DNA from: Saprospiraceae bacterium
Lineage (GTDB): Bacteria > Bacteroidota > Bacteroidia > Bacteroidales > JAIPBB01
Length of the DNA: 38,344 bases
Assembly (NCBI GenBank): GCA_021739805.1
Contig: JAIPBB010000009.1
Coordinates: forward strand, 1-38,344
Direction of reading: 5' to 3'
The position numbers were made by a program, and so were the translations under genes. Below, piece by piece: positions 7,137-14,673 of the stretch (position 1 is its first letter; every line of letters starts with the position of its first letter). The notes below the pieces were generated by a model. That model did not search any database and was not told the DNA's origin. It saw only the letters and a program-made list of their open reading frames with translations.

Positions 7137-7772
7137 CTATAAAATGAATAATATTGGTTGAAACCTAACTGTGGTATTACCTTTTTTAGCCTTAATATTA
7201 TAAATCAAAATTATATTACCTTCTTGGATGTACTTCTTAAGAACACTCATTTCAAGCTTGTTAGATGTAATAACTTTGGTGCTAGCAAGACGTCCCATTC
7301 CATGTGGGAACAACATTATGTTGTATTCAAGTGAGTCAATTTGAGAATTAAATAACTTTTCACCGATTAAACTAATAAATTTGTCTTTTTCAAAATATAA
7401 GTGATTAAAAACGGAATCAACCTCAGAGAATTTATAGTTTATTTCAGACTCTTTTGAATAAAAAACTCTATTGGAAGAATCAGGTAAAATAAAGTTCCAT
7501 GAGTTGACATTATTAAGTTTAGAAAGAAACGGATTATCATTACAAATTGAATCATTATAGAATATCTTGTAATATCCTCTAGGATAATAAATTAAAATGT
7601 TGTATTTCTTTAGCTTCTTACCATTATAAAGTACTGATAAATCATTGTAAAACTCACAATTAATAGTCCCATAATATGAATTTGGTTTAGGATTATTTAG
7701 CCTTGATAATCTACATCCAAAAATACAGCAAGTAATTAATATTCCAATTAGTATTATGTTGATGGTTTTCAT
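7137..7772 (-). CDS. Hypothetical lipoprotein
   Basis: A 211-aa protein with a lipoprotein signal (hydrophobic residues 5-18, lipobox IFGC near residue 20), so it should be anchored in the outer or inner membrane. The mature part is rich in Asn, Tyr, Lys and beta-prone residues. No family is recognised. It starts 2 bp after the stop of the upstream gene, so the two almost certainly form one operon. A role linked to the TonB-C-like partner at the cell envelope is a guess. Length and reading frame appear complete. Confidence 0.7.
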   Translation of the reverse strand: MKTINIILIGILITCCIFGCRLSRLNNPKPNSYYGTINCEFYNDLSVLYNGKKLKKYNILIYYPRGYYKIFYNDSICNDNPFLSKLNNVNSWNFILPDSSNRVFYSKESEINYKFSEVDSVFNHLYFEKDKFISLIGEKLFNSQIDSLEYNIMLFPHGMGRLASTKVITSNKLEMSVLKKYIQEGNIILIYNIKAKKGNTTVRFQPILFIL

Positions 7773-7774
7773 TC

Positions 7775-8227
7775 TTAAAAACTCAAATGTACATGAATAG
7801 GAATTATATACTTTACCGCCACTTTTTGGCTATTTACTTCTCCGGGGATCCACTTTGGAATATTATAAAATATTTTGTCTAAATTATTTCTAAGTTCTTT
7901 CTTCATTTCATCAATTCTTTTATCATCAATACACATAGGTCCAACTATTCTTAAAGAATTAGTCTTAATACTACTATCAGCATAAACTATTATTTCAAAA
8001 TATACTTTATCAAACCAACAGTTAGTATCAACTTCAGGCCATTCCAGTTTAGAACTTAACAATCTCATGAAATCTGTATTTGACAATGACATTTCAGGCA
8101 TTTTGTCAGCTGAATTATAAACCTTAACACCATAAGAGTCAAGCTCAAAAGAATGAATCATGTCATTTGGTTGAGCAGCAAGATTAAAACTTAATATAAT
8201 TCCTATTAGTAATGTTATTATTTTCAT
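7775..8227 (-). CDS. Secreted protein with TonB C-terminal-like domain
   Basis: A 150-aa protein with a signal peptide (residues 1-18, ending LAAQ). The C-terminal half has the layout of a TonB-C domain: a V-F-E-I-I-V-Y strand with a following residue-rich turn, an Arg-Ile-Val-Gly strand, a helix of charged residues, and the hallmark end KWIPGEVNSQKVAVKYIIPI, which matches the family's W-x-P-G-x-x-N-G-x-x-V pattern. There is no N-terminal transmembrane anchor or proline-rich linker, so it is not a classical TonB. Many Bacteroidota secrete such stand-alone domains, of unknown role. First gene of a two-gene operon with the hypothetical lipoprotein. Confidence 0.72.
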   Translation of the reverse strand: MKIITLLIGIILSFNLAAQPNDMIHSFELDSYGVKVYNSADKMPEMSLSNTDFMRLLSSKLEWPEVDTNCWFDKVYFEIIVYADSSIKTNSLRIVGPMCIDDKRIDEMKKELRNNLDKIFYNIPKWIPGEVNSQKVAVKYIIPIHVHLSF

Positions 8228-8287
8228 TTCATTAATTTGCTACAACTTCTAAATATCCCCCAGTTATAGCTTATACCCAACAAACGG

Positions 8288-8398
8288 TAGTCAACTATTA
8301 ACATTTTTATTCAAACTTAAACAAATTTTCAATATCTTACCCAAATAAATATACTTTGATTTAATTAATCTTTGTTTGGTTCAAAGAAAAACATTAAT
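8288..8398. repeat. Direct repeat, left copy (partner at 11052-11164)
   Basis: This ~111-bp stretch matches 11052-11164 in the same orientation with roughly 85% identity by eye, sharing long blocks such as CTATTAACATTTTTATTCAAA and TTTGGTTCAAAGAAAAACA. The right copy lies just upstream of the TPR membrane-protein gene. The pair brackets the HigBA/antitoxin/propeller segment. It is most easily read as a duplication around inserted DNA. Confidence 0.8.
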
Positions 8399-8657
8399 CA
8401 TTAACATCCCAAAAAACAAATATTATTAATAACTACCATTTTTTTGGCTATAGAAGGCTCTGCCGATTAGTCTTATCATTGAACAGCTTATAATTTGTGA
8501 CCGGATGAGTTATAATTGATGAGATATAAACTAGAGCTTACTGCGATGACTTTACTGTCAATCTGCTAAGATTTATTTGTGGGAATTATAGCTATAATGT
8601 TAAAGCGAACCAAGCCATAAACTTTATTTAGTGATAACAATATGAACTTTTTATGTT
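8399..8657. other. Non-coding stretch with inverted repeat and palindrome
   Basis: No gene is visible. Position 8490-8504 (ATAATTTGTGACCGG) has an inverted near-copy at 9801-9815. ATTATAGCTATAAT at 8585-8598 is a perfect 14-bp palindrome about 60 bp beyond the 3' end of the HigA-like gene. No T-rich terminator is evident. Confidence 0.6.
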
Positions 8658-8960
8658 TTAAAATTTAATCGATATTTCCAAATGTCCGCCCAATCCATCA
8701 GTTATTATCCTTTGAAGTGTTGAAAATCGAATATCTTTTAAATCCTTCTCTAATTTTGAGATATATGATTTATTAGTCCCTGCAAGTTCAGCAAGCTGTT
8801 CCTGGGTCATCCCTTTCTCTTTTCTTGCTTGTTGAATAAGCACTCCCAATTTGAAAGCTTCATATCCATCTTCAAATTTGTCGCGTTTTTTTGTTCCTTT
8901 TTTACCAATTTCTTCATCAATAAATTGATCTAAAGTCTTAATATTGCTTTTTTTCATCAT
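8658..8960 (-). CDS. higA: HigA-like antitoxin / XRE-family regulator
   Basis: A 100-aa protein with a charged N-terminal arm (1-35) and an XRE/HTH_3 DNA-binding domain (~38-95): LIQQARKEKGMTQEQLAELAG is the first two helices and TNKSYISKLEKDLKDIRFSTL the recognition helix and wing. It starts 23 bp inside the 3' end of the HigB-like toxin gene. Toxin-first order with an XRE antitoxin is the hallmark of HigBA modules. It would neutralise the toxin and repress the shared promoter. A double ATG opens the gene; the first is given, the second is equally possible. Confidence 0.88.
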   Translation of the reverse strand: MMKKSNIKTLDQFIDEEIGKKGTKKRDKFEDGYEAFKLGVLIQQARKEKGMTQEQLAELAGTNKSYISKLEKDLKDIRFSTLQRIITDGLGGHLEISIKF

Positions 8961-9282
8961 AGTACTCCTTCCTTATTTTTTGAGCTTTTTCAATTTCCTT
9001 TAATGGTGTCTTTTGGGTCTTTTTTTGAAATCCATGACCCACAACTACAATATTTTCATCATCGAAAAAACAAAAAATTCTATAGATACTACTGCCTAAT
9101 TGAACCCTTATTTCATATAATCCATCAGTATTGTCAAGATGTTTAAAATAAATTTCAGGAACTATATATAATTCTTCAATAATCCTAAATGTCCAAATAA
9201 TCTTGACTTGAACTTTCTTTTTCTGCGATCTATAGAAGTCTCTGAAATAATCCTTAAAAAATATCAGTTCTCTCTTTTTCAT
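8938..9282 (-). CDS. higB: HigB-like toxin (RelE/Gp49 superfamily mRNA interferase)
   Basis: A 114-aa RelE-superfamily protein. The family core is visible: GLYEIRVQLGSSIYRIFCFF (strand carrying the substrate-binding Arg residues), VVVGHGFQKKTQKTP (the conserved G-F-x-K-K-T-x-K-x-P motif), then a C-terminal helix EIEKAQKIRKEYY. Such toxins cleave mRNA on the ribosome. First gene of the HigBA operon, with a strong promoter whose -7 element ends only 7 bp before the ATG, so the transcript is probably leaderless or nearly so. Full length, no sign of decay. Confidence 0.88.
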   Translation of the reverse strand: MKKRELIFFKDYFRDFYRSQKKKVQVKIIWTFRIIEELYIVPEIYFKHLDNTDGLYEIRVQLGSSIYRIFCFFDDENIVVVGHGFQKKTQKTPLKEIEKAQKIRKEYYDEKKQY

Positions 9283-9289
9283 TATTATG

Positions 9290-9320
9290 CAAATATATAT
9301 AAAGTAGTCCGAAAAGGCAA
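9290..9320 (-). promoter_or_regulatory. Promoter of the HigBA operon
   Basis: On the minus strand TTG (9318-9320), 20-bp spacer, TATATTTG (9290-9297). This matches the Bacteroidota -33/-7 consensus. The -7 box lies 7 bp from the toxin ATG, implying a leaderless or very short-leader mRNA. Confidence 0.8.
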
Positions 9321-9420
9321 CTTTGTTTGAAATTTAATTATATTTTGAAATTTAATAAACTTTTGTTTGATTTACAGTAACAATATTTTTTGAGTGGAGG
9401 AATTACAATTAATAAGAATT

Positions 9421-9648
9421 TTATAAGTATTTTTCATATAACTTTTTTACTTCAGAATGGTCAATAGTATTTCCTTGCTCTATATCATCTATGCCTAATT
9501 GAATCTCAGTTTTTTCAAATTCGCTTAATTCATCCCACCAATCATTTGGGTTCTTATTTCGAATTTTAATAAGTTTTTCAATCGTATTAAAATCCTGAAT
9601 CTTAGCAATCCATTCAATTAGCTTGAGCTTTTCTGCATGAATATTCAT
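9421..9648 (-). CDS. Orphan antitoxin-like small protein
   Basis: A 75-aa helical protein. An N-terminal KLKLIEWIAKIQDFNTIEKL segment is followed by NDWWDELSEFEKTEIQLGIDDIEQG and HSEVKKLYEKYL. The WWDE-L-S-x-x-E-x-x-x-I-x-x-G-x-x-D-x-x-x-G pattern is that of the small antitoxins that partner RelE/ParE toxins in Bacteroidota. A ParE-type toxin gene normally follows, but the 138 bp downstream contains none before the HigB promoter. It is therefore an orphan or relic antitoxin, unless it cooperates with the HigBA pair. It has its own well-formed promoter. Confidence 0.72.
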   Translation of the reverse strand: MNIHAEKLKLIEWIAKIQDFNTIEKLIKIRNKNPNDWWDELSEFEKTEIQLGIDDIEQGNTIDHSEVKKLYEKYL

Positions 9649-9664
9649 TTGGTGTTTTTTTTAA

Positions 9665-9696
9665 CAAAAGTACTAAAAAAGATGTTTTTTTACAAA
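9665..9696 (-). promoter_or_regulatory. Promoter of the orphan antitoxin gene
   Basis: TTTG (9693-9696) and TACTTTTG (9665-9672) on the minus strand, spaced 20 bp; the -7 box lies 16 nt before the start codon. A close match to the Bacteroidota consensus. Confidence 0.82.
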
Positions 9697-9800
9697 TTTG
9701 AAATCTTTCTGTTAATTATCTCAACTATTGATTACAAAGCTAATTTGCTTTTATCTATTTTAGCTGAATAAATTTCTTTGGTCATTATATTTCAATTTAA

Positions 9801-9815
9801 CCGGTCACAATTTAT
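9801..9815. repeat. Inverted repeat partner of 8490-8504
   Basis: CCGGTCACAATTTAT is the reverse complement of 8490-8504 with one mismatch (14 of 15). The two copies bracket the HigBA and orphan antitoxin genes (about 1.3 kb). No transposase lies between them, so a mobile-element reading is tentative. Confidence 0.55.
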
Positions 9816-9843
9816 GATCGGATTATTTATAGATCAAATTCCT

Positions 9844-9972
9844 GTACAACGTTCCCGGGCTTTGCGTTGGTGGGCATTAGAATGCAACCAACTGTCTGCC
9901 CACTTTAATGTTTATTAATTTCTCAAATGTTTCTGTACCCACTGCCCGCCCACTAACCCAAAACCCGTGTTG
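9844..9972. repeat. GC-rich ~126-bp imperfect palindrome, attC-like layout
   Basis: In very AT-rich surroundings this block is rich in G and C. Two nested arm pairs are visible: outer CAAC (9847-9850) with GTTG (9969-9972), and inner GTTGGTGGGC (9866-9875) with GCCCACTAAC (9948-9957, 9 of 10 pairing), around a ~72-nt middle holding more GCCCAC boxes. Two box pairs with unequal spacers recall integron attC recombination sites, and toxin-antitoxin genes are common cassette cargo. However, the spacers (15 and 11 nt) are longer than usual and no integrase gene is present. It could equally be another palindromic element. The 386 bp between the orphan antitoxin and the propeller gene hold nothing else recognisable. 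Confidence 0.55.
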
Positions 9973-10034
9973 GCAAATGGTGTTCATTTATTTCATTATC
10001 TTTCCATTTTTATGAATATGACTTTTTATTAAGT

Positions 10035-10979
10035 CTACTTATAAATATATTTAATGACTCCAAAAAAAGTTGCAATCCAAATTGTTTTATCTTCTATTGC
10101 TATATCTAAATAAACATTTCTAATTCCATTGACAAGTTTATGAATTTCTGTTTTACCATCTTTGTATCTAACTAATCCATCGTATGTTACCATCCAAACC
10201 GTTCCATTATCATCAATTACTATCTTCTTTACTGTATTGTCAGGCATTGTATTATTTTCTACATTATAATGAGTCCATACATCATTAAAATAGACCGAAA
10301 ACCCTCCATGAACTGCTGCACCATAGCCTATAATTAATTCTCCTGATTTTAAAAACAACAAAGATTTAACGCTGTTTTGAAGTTTGTTCTTGGATTCCTT
10401 AAAAGAGTTCCATTTTCCGTTCTTTCTTAATAAAAGACCTCCGTCATGACCGATTGCAATATTTCCTGAAGTATCTACTGCGATAGCTCTGATTGTTATT
10501 CCTTTAAATGGATAGTTTATCCTATCCCAACTTTTCCCATTATATACAGAAACACCTGACATCCCCCCGAAATAAATATTTCCTTTTGAATCTTCAGTAA
10601 TTGCTATGACTGAGATATCTATTGTTAAAAGATCTTTTTCAGAAAAAATATCCCAATCTTTGCCATCATATTTTAATAAAAGTTGAGGTAATCCGGTACT
10701 GACCCATAAATTGTTTTTTGAATCAACAAATAAGGGGGATATGTATTTCCCAATGACTGGAGAATTTGTTTTATCAAATATCGTAAATTTCTTATCATCA
10801 TATTTCGCTATTCCATTTACACCCGTACCAAACCATTTATTGCCACTTTTATCAATTGCCAATGACCAAATTTTATTTTCAGGTAAAGCAGAATTTGTCG
10901 TGTCAAGAATTGTATAATTCTGTGAGAATCCAGATATTAATATTATCACGAAAAAAACTATAAATATTAATGGTTTCAT
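10035..10979 (-). CDS. Secreted two-component-regulator-propeller repeat protein
   Basis: About 314 aa from the chosen start. ATG 10979 is preferred because it directly opens a clean signal peptide (MKPLIFIVFFVIILISGFSQ). An in-frame ATG at 11033 would add 18 residues before it. The mature part repeats the propeller blade motif, for example NKIWSLAIDKSGNKWFGT-GVNGIAKYDD, with later blades carrying NNLWVST, GNIYFGG, GNIAIGHD and GTVWMVT. These Reg_prop blades usually form the periplasmic sensor of hybrid two-component systems. Here no histidine kinase or transmembrane segment follows, so it is a free blade domain, possibly a ligand-binding or structural protein. Function unknown. It lies inside the segment bracketed by the 112-bp direct repeat. 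Confidence 0.82.
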   Translation of the reverse strand: MKPLIFIVFFVIILISGFSQNYTILDTTNSALPENKIWSLAIDKSGNKWFGTGVNGIAKYDDKKFTIFDKTNSPVIGKYISPLFVDSKNNLWVSTGLPQLLLKYDGKDWDIFSEKDLLTIDISVIAITEDSKGNIYFGGMSGVSVYNGKSWDRINYPFKGITIRAIAVDTSGNIAIGHDGGLLLRKNGKWNSFKESKNKLQNSVKSLLFLKSGELIIGYGAAVHGGFSVYFNDVWTHYNVENNTMPDNTVKKIVIDDNGTVWMVTYDGLVRYKDGKTEIHKLVNGIRNVYLDIAIEDKTIWIATFFGVIKYIYK

Positions 10980-11051
10980 ATTCTTTTGTATTAAATGATA
11001 AACTCTCAAAATTTGATTTAAAATTCTCATCAATTGTCATATAACCAACCT

Positions 11052-11164
11052 TAGTCAGCTATTAACATTTTTATTCAAATTTAAAACAAAATTTCAATAT
11101 CTAAGCTAAATAAATATCATTTGGTTTAATTAATTTTTGTTTGGTTCAAAGAAAAACACTAATT
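11052..11164. repeat. Direct repeat, right copy (partner at 8288-8398)
   Basis: Same-orientation partner of the left copy, ending 31 bp upstream of the TPR membrane-protein gene. It probably contains that gene's promoter region, which would make the copy at 8288 a displaced duplicate of an upstream region. Confidence 0.8.
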
Positions 11165-11195
11165 TTCCAGTGGAGAATTTTTATAGTTTCAGCAG

Positions 11196-13154
11196 ATGAG
11201 CAAGAAGAAGAAAAACAGCAAAAAAACCAAACAAATTCAAACGAAAGTTCAATCAAACAGACCAGCCTATTTGATTATTCTAATCCTGACTTTTATTCTT
11301 TACGGAAACACTATTCCAAATGATTTTGCTCTTGATGATATTTATTCAATTTCGGGAAATCAATACACAAAAAAAGGCTTCGAAGGCATAAATGATTTAC
11401 TGACAAAAAACTACTTTTCAGGGTTTTATGGTGATATGGATATTGAGCTTGCAGGTGGAAGATATCGTCCGCTTTCGCTTGTAACTTTTGCAATTGAATA
11501 TGAAATTTTTGGTGAGAATCCGCATATAAATCATTTTATTAATGTGTTGCTTTTTGCTCTTACGGGAATTCTGATTTACCTGATTTTATTGAACATACTA
11601 AAAAGGTACAAATCCAAAGAGTGGTGGTTTTCGATTCCGTTTATTGCAACTTTACTTTTTGTTTTTCATCCGATTCATACTGAAGTTGTCGCCAACATTA
11701 AAGGCAGAGATGAAATACTTTCATTGCTTGGAGCTTTGCTTAGCCTGTGGCTAATTTGGAAATACATAGAGACAAAAAAATCCCGAAATCTTTATTTGGC
11801 ATTTATAACATTTTTCCTGGCTTTAATGTCAAAAGAAAATGCTGCTACTTTCCTTTTAATTATTCCATTAACGATTTACTATTTCTCAACCAAAAAACTT
11901 AAAAACTATTTGAAAATATTTATTCCTTTGGTTTTGGCCACAGTTGCATTTTTCTGGATTAGATTTTCCATTGTTGGAGGAATTGGCGGAAGCGATCCAA
12001 CTGAACTAATGGATAATCCATTTCTCAATGCTTCATTTATTGTAAAATATGCAACTATTTTTTACACATTTGCGATTTACCTGAAACTTTTAATATTCCC
12101 ACATCCATTAACCTGGGACTATTATCCTTACCATATTGAATTAGTCGAAGCCGGAAATATTATCACAATTCTTTCTTTTGTCTTCTTTCTGGCAATTGGA
12201 GTTTATGCAATTCTCACAATTAAAAAGAAAAGCATTTGGAGTTTTTGCATTTTGTTTTTCCTGATTAGTTTTTCAATTGTATCGAATCTGGTTTTCTCAA
12301 TCGGAGCTTTTATGGCTGAAAGGTTTATGTATATTCCGTCACTGGCATTTTGCATTCTCATTGCCTTTGTGTTGGTTGAAACATCAAGCAAAATCTTTAA
12401 GAATTATAAAACTCATAAAAAGGCAGTTTTATTTTTTATCTCCATTGTCTTTCTGTTATTTTCGATTAAAACCATTTCCCGAAATACGACTTGGAAAGAT
12501 GATTTCACTCTTTACACTCATGATGTAAACATTTCGAAAAACTCTGCAAAAAGCAATAATATAGCCGGACAGCATTATGCTTATCGGGCAAATCAAACAA
12601 AAAATCAAGTCGAAAGAAACGAGAATTTCCGTAAGGCAATAAGTTTACTTCGAAAGTCAATTGAAATTCACCCGAAATATATGGATGCTCTTTTCTATCT
12701 GGGAAATGTTTACTTTGACTACAATAAAAATCTTGACTCAACTTTTTATTATTATTTTAAAATCCTTGAAATTGATTCTGCTGAAAAACATGTTTTTGAA
12801 AACACTCAAAAGATTTTAAATACAAGTCAGGATATTGACTTTAAAATTAAGATTTACAGTAAATTATTTGAGTTTAATAAGGGTGATTATAATGTAAACT
12901 ACTCTTTGGGTTCATTACTTGGCGAGCATAAAAGCAATCTTGATACTGCTATTTTCTTTATGAAAAATGCAATAGAAATTAACCCTAAAAAAGCTGATGC
13001 ATATAAATTTCTGGGAACAGTTTACTATCTGAAAAATGATTTTAAAAATGCAGTTGAAATATTTGAAAAAGCTGTTGAACTCGACCCAAATGATGAGAGA
13101 ATGAAGCAGTATTTGGGTGCGGCGAAACAGATAGAAGTGCCTAAAGTGAACTAG
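11196..13154 (+). CDS. TMTC-like multi-pass membrane protein with C-terminal TPRs
   Basis: A 652-aa protein. A basic N-terminus (KKKKNSKKTK) is followed by about ten or more hydrophobic spans to residue ~420. A first extracytoplasmic loop contains ALDDIYSISGN, an Asp-Asp motif in the position of the catalytic acid of GT-C glycosyltransferases, then GGRYRPLSLVTFAIEY and VFHPIHTEVVANIKGRDEIL, both hallmarks of the TMTC/DUF1736-like group. Residues ~440-650 carry TPR helices (EIHPKYMDALFYLGNVYFDY, EINPKKADAYKFLGTVYYLK, ELDPNDERMKQYLG). TMTC proteins in animals are O-mannosyltransferases; for bacterial relatives the acceptor is unknown. Transfer of a sugar from a lipid carrier at the inner membrane is the reasonable inference. 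ATG 11196 starts the basic tail; no Shine-Dalgarno is seen. Confidence 0.82.
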   Translation: MSKKKKNSKKTKQIQTKVQSNRPAYLIILILTFILYGNTIPNDFALDDIYSISGNQYTKKGFEGINDLLTKNYFSGFYGDMDIELAGGRYRPLSLVTFAIEYEIFGENPHINHFINVLLFALTGILIYLILLNILKRYKSKEWWFSIPFIATLLFVFHPIHTEVVANIKGRDEILSLLGALLSLWLIWKYIETKKSRNLYLAFITFFLALMSKENAATFLLIIPLTIYYFSTKKLKNYLKIFIPLVLATVAFFWIRFSIVGGIGGSDPTELMDNPFLNASFIVKYATIFYTFAIYLKLLIFPHPLTWDYYPYHIELVEAGNIITILSFVFFLAIGVYAILTIKKKSIWSFCILFFLISFSIVSNLVFSIGAFMAERFMYIPSLAFCILIAFVLVETSSKIFKNYKTHKKAVLFFISIVFLLFSIKTISRNTTWKDDFTLYTHDVNISKNSAKSNNIAGQHYAYRANQTKNQVERNENFRKAISLLRKSIEIHPKYMDALFYLGNVYFDYNKNLDSTFYYYFKILEIDSAEKHVFENTQKILNTSQDIDFKIKIYSKLFEFNKGDYNVNYSLGSLLGEHKSNLDTAIFFMKNAIEINPKKADAYKFLGTVYYLKNDFKNAVEIFEKAVELDPNDERMKQYLGAAKQIEVPKVN

Positions 13155-13161
13155 AGTTTGG

Positions 13162-13229
13162 AGTGCCTAGAGTTGTTGGTAGAATTTTAAACTCTAAGTA
13201 CTCTAGGCACTTTAAGTACTCTAGGCACT
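13162..13229. repeat. Inverted repeat with doubled right arm (AGTGCCTAGAGT)
   Basis: AGTGCCTAGAGT (13162-13173) faces two exact complements, ACTCTAGGCACT at 13200-13211 and 13218-13229. The right side is an 18-nt tandem repeat (AAGTACTCTAGGCACTTT). It lies just after the TPR gene but has no T-run, so terminator function is doubtful. A related sequence (AAGTACTCCAAACTCCAGG) occurs at 23758, between the yqeY pseudogene and sprA. Confidence 0.7.
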
Positions 13230-13282
13230 TGACCATAAATAATTACTAAGTATATCATCTTAAACTAAAATTATAGATAAAC

Positions 13283-14407
13283 ATGAAAAGTATAATCATC
13301 ATCGGAGCCGGCCTGGTTGGCAATGCAATAGCAATCGACCTTTCAAAACAATTTGATGTTACATCAGTTGACATAAATCCGCAGCCTTTAGAAAAACTGA
13401 AATCAAAACATAATATTAAAACTCTAACAGCCGATTTGTCGGATGCTGAAACTATTCATAAAATAGTTAAAGATTTTGATTTAGTTGTTGGAGCTTTACC
13501 TGGTTTTATGGGTTATAAGTCAGTTGAAAATGTTATAAAAGCAGGGAAGAATATGGTTGATATTTCATTCTTCCCTGAAGACCCCTTTCAATTGGATAAA
13601 CTTGCAAAAGAGCACAATGTTACCATTGTAACCGATTGCGGAGTTGCTCCGGGAATGGGGAATATCATTCTTGGTTATCATAATAAAAAAATGATGGTGA
13701 ACGATTACAAATGCTTTGTCGGTGGTTTGCCCGTAAAGCGTGAATGGCCTTACGAATACAAAGCAGTTTTTTCGCCAATTGATGTTATCGAAGAGTATAT
13801 TCGTCCTGCACGATATGTTGAAGGTGGAAAGCTAGTTGTGAAAGAAGCCCTCTCCGATCCTGAACATTTGCATTTTGATGAAGTTGGAACACTCGAAGCA
13901 TGGAATTCTGATGGTCTTAGAACTCTTATCGAAACCATGAATATTCCGAATATGATTGAAAAAACAATGCGATATCCGGGATGTATTGAGTATTTAAAAG
14001 TTCTTCGTGAAAGTGGTTTCTTTTCCTATGATGAAATTGAAGTTAAAGGAAATAAAATACGGCCAATCGACCTGACAGCAAAACTTCTTTTTCCAAAATG
14101 GAAACTAAAACAGGGTGAAGCTGATTTTACAGCAATGCGAATTATTATTGAAGGAAATGAAAAAGGTCAAAATAAGATTTATACTTATGAACTTTTTGAT
14201 TTATATGATAAAGAAACTGATACAATTTCAATGGCAAGAACAACAGGCTATACTTGTACTGCTGCCGTTAATCTTGTAGTTGAGGGTTCGTTTAACAGAA
14301 AAGGCATAAATCCACCCGAATATCTTGGTGAAGATGAAAATCATTTTCTGTTTATTCTTCAATATTTGAGGGAAAGAGGAGTGATTTATCAAATTAGTAA
14401 TGAATAA
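13283..14407 (+). CDS. Saccharopine dehydrogenase-family NAD(P)-dependent enzyme
   Basis: A 374-aa Rossmann-fold oxidoreductase. The dinucleotide-binding GAGLVGNAIA (residues 8-17) follows the first strand, with an acidic Asp at the end of the second strand (SVDINP). The VVGALPGFMG and VDISFFPED segments, then TDCGVAPGMGNIILG, are typical of the saccharopine dehydrogenase and lysine 6-dehydrogenase group, with a C-terminal substrate domain from ~residue 125. Members act on lysine-derived or other amino-acid adducts; which one applies here cannot be decided. Full length. It stands alone, 128 bp after the TPR gene, and is followed by an elaborate set of overlapping hairpins. Confidence 0.85.
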   Translation: MKSIIIIGAGLVGNAIAIDLSKQFDVTSVDINPQPLEKLKSKHNIKTLTADLSDAETIHKIVKDFDLVVGALPGFMGYKSVENVIKAGKNMVDISFFPEDPFQLDKLAKEHNVTIVTDCGVAPGMGNIILGYHNKKMMVNDYKCFVGGLPVKREWPYEYKAVFSPIDVIEEYIRPARYVEGGKLVVKEALSDPEHLHFDEVGTLEAWNSDGLRTLIETMNIPNMIEKTMRYPGCIEYLKVLRESGFFSYDEIEVKGNKIRPIDLTAKLLFPKWKLKQGEADFTAMRIIIEGNEKGQNKIYTYELFDLYDKETDTISMARTTGYTCTAAVNLVVEGSFNRKGINPPEYLGEDENHFLFILQYLRERGVIYQISNE

Positions 14408-14449
14408 TTAGAAATTGGTAATTATGAGAACACACAACTCATATTGTAA

Positions 14450-14535
14450 AAAATCAGCCTTTCCCCGCCCTAAAGGGTGGGCTGATTTTCAGAGAGTTCA
14501 CCCTTTAGGGATGGGGTAAAAACTCTCTGAAAATC
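14450..14535 (+). promoter_or_regulatory. Overlapping alternative hairpins between two genes
   Basis: Hairpin A pairs AAAATCAGCC (14450-14459) with GGCTGATTTT (14480-14489) and holds an inner CCCTAAAGGG. Hairpin B pairs GATTTTCAGAGAGTT (14484-14498) with its exact 15-bp complement (14521-14535). A and B share GATTTT, so they cannot both form. A third pairing joins the C-rich arm (14463-14479) to CACCCTTTAGGG and following bases (14499-14516). Mutually exclusive stems are typical of attenuators, and A could act as terminator of the dehydrogenase gene. A palindromic repeat is the alternative. Confidence 0.6.
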
Positions 14536-14673
14536 AATATTGATCTGTTTTCTTGCAAGCATTAATTACTAAATGAGTAAGATTTGAATGTTTAATTAAT
14601 AGTTGCCTGATTCGGGTTACGAGTTGCGGGTTTCGATAACATTGAACGGAAATTTAAATTAAATTGTTAAATT

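Noticed and set aside
8585..8598. ATTATAGCTATAAT as an operator of HigA
   Set aside because: It is downstream of the operon, not at its promoter, and short AT-rich palindromes are common.
9844..9972. Calling this a proven integron cassette site
   Set aside because: Spacer lengths do not fit the usual attC and no integrase gene is present; reported only as similar in layout.
10980..11033. Longer N-terminus for the propeller protein
   Set aside because: The extra 18 residues would precede and spoil a clean signal peptide; kept only as an alternative.
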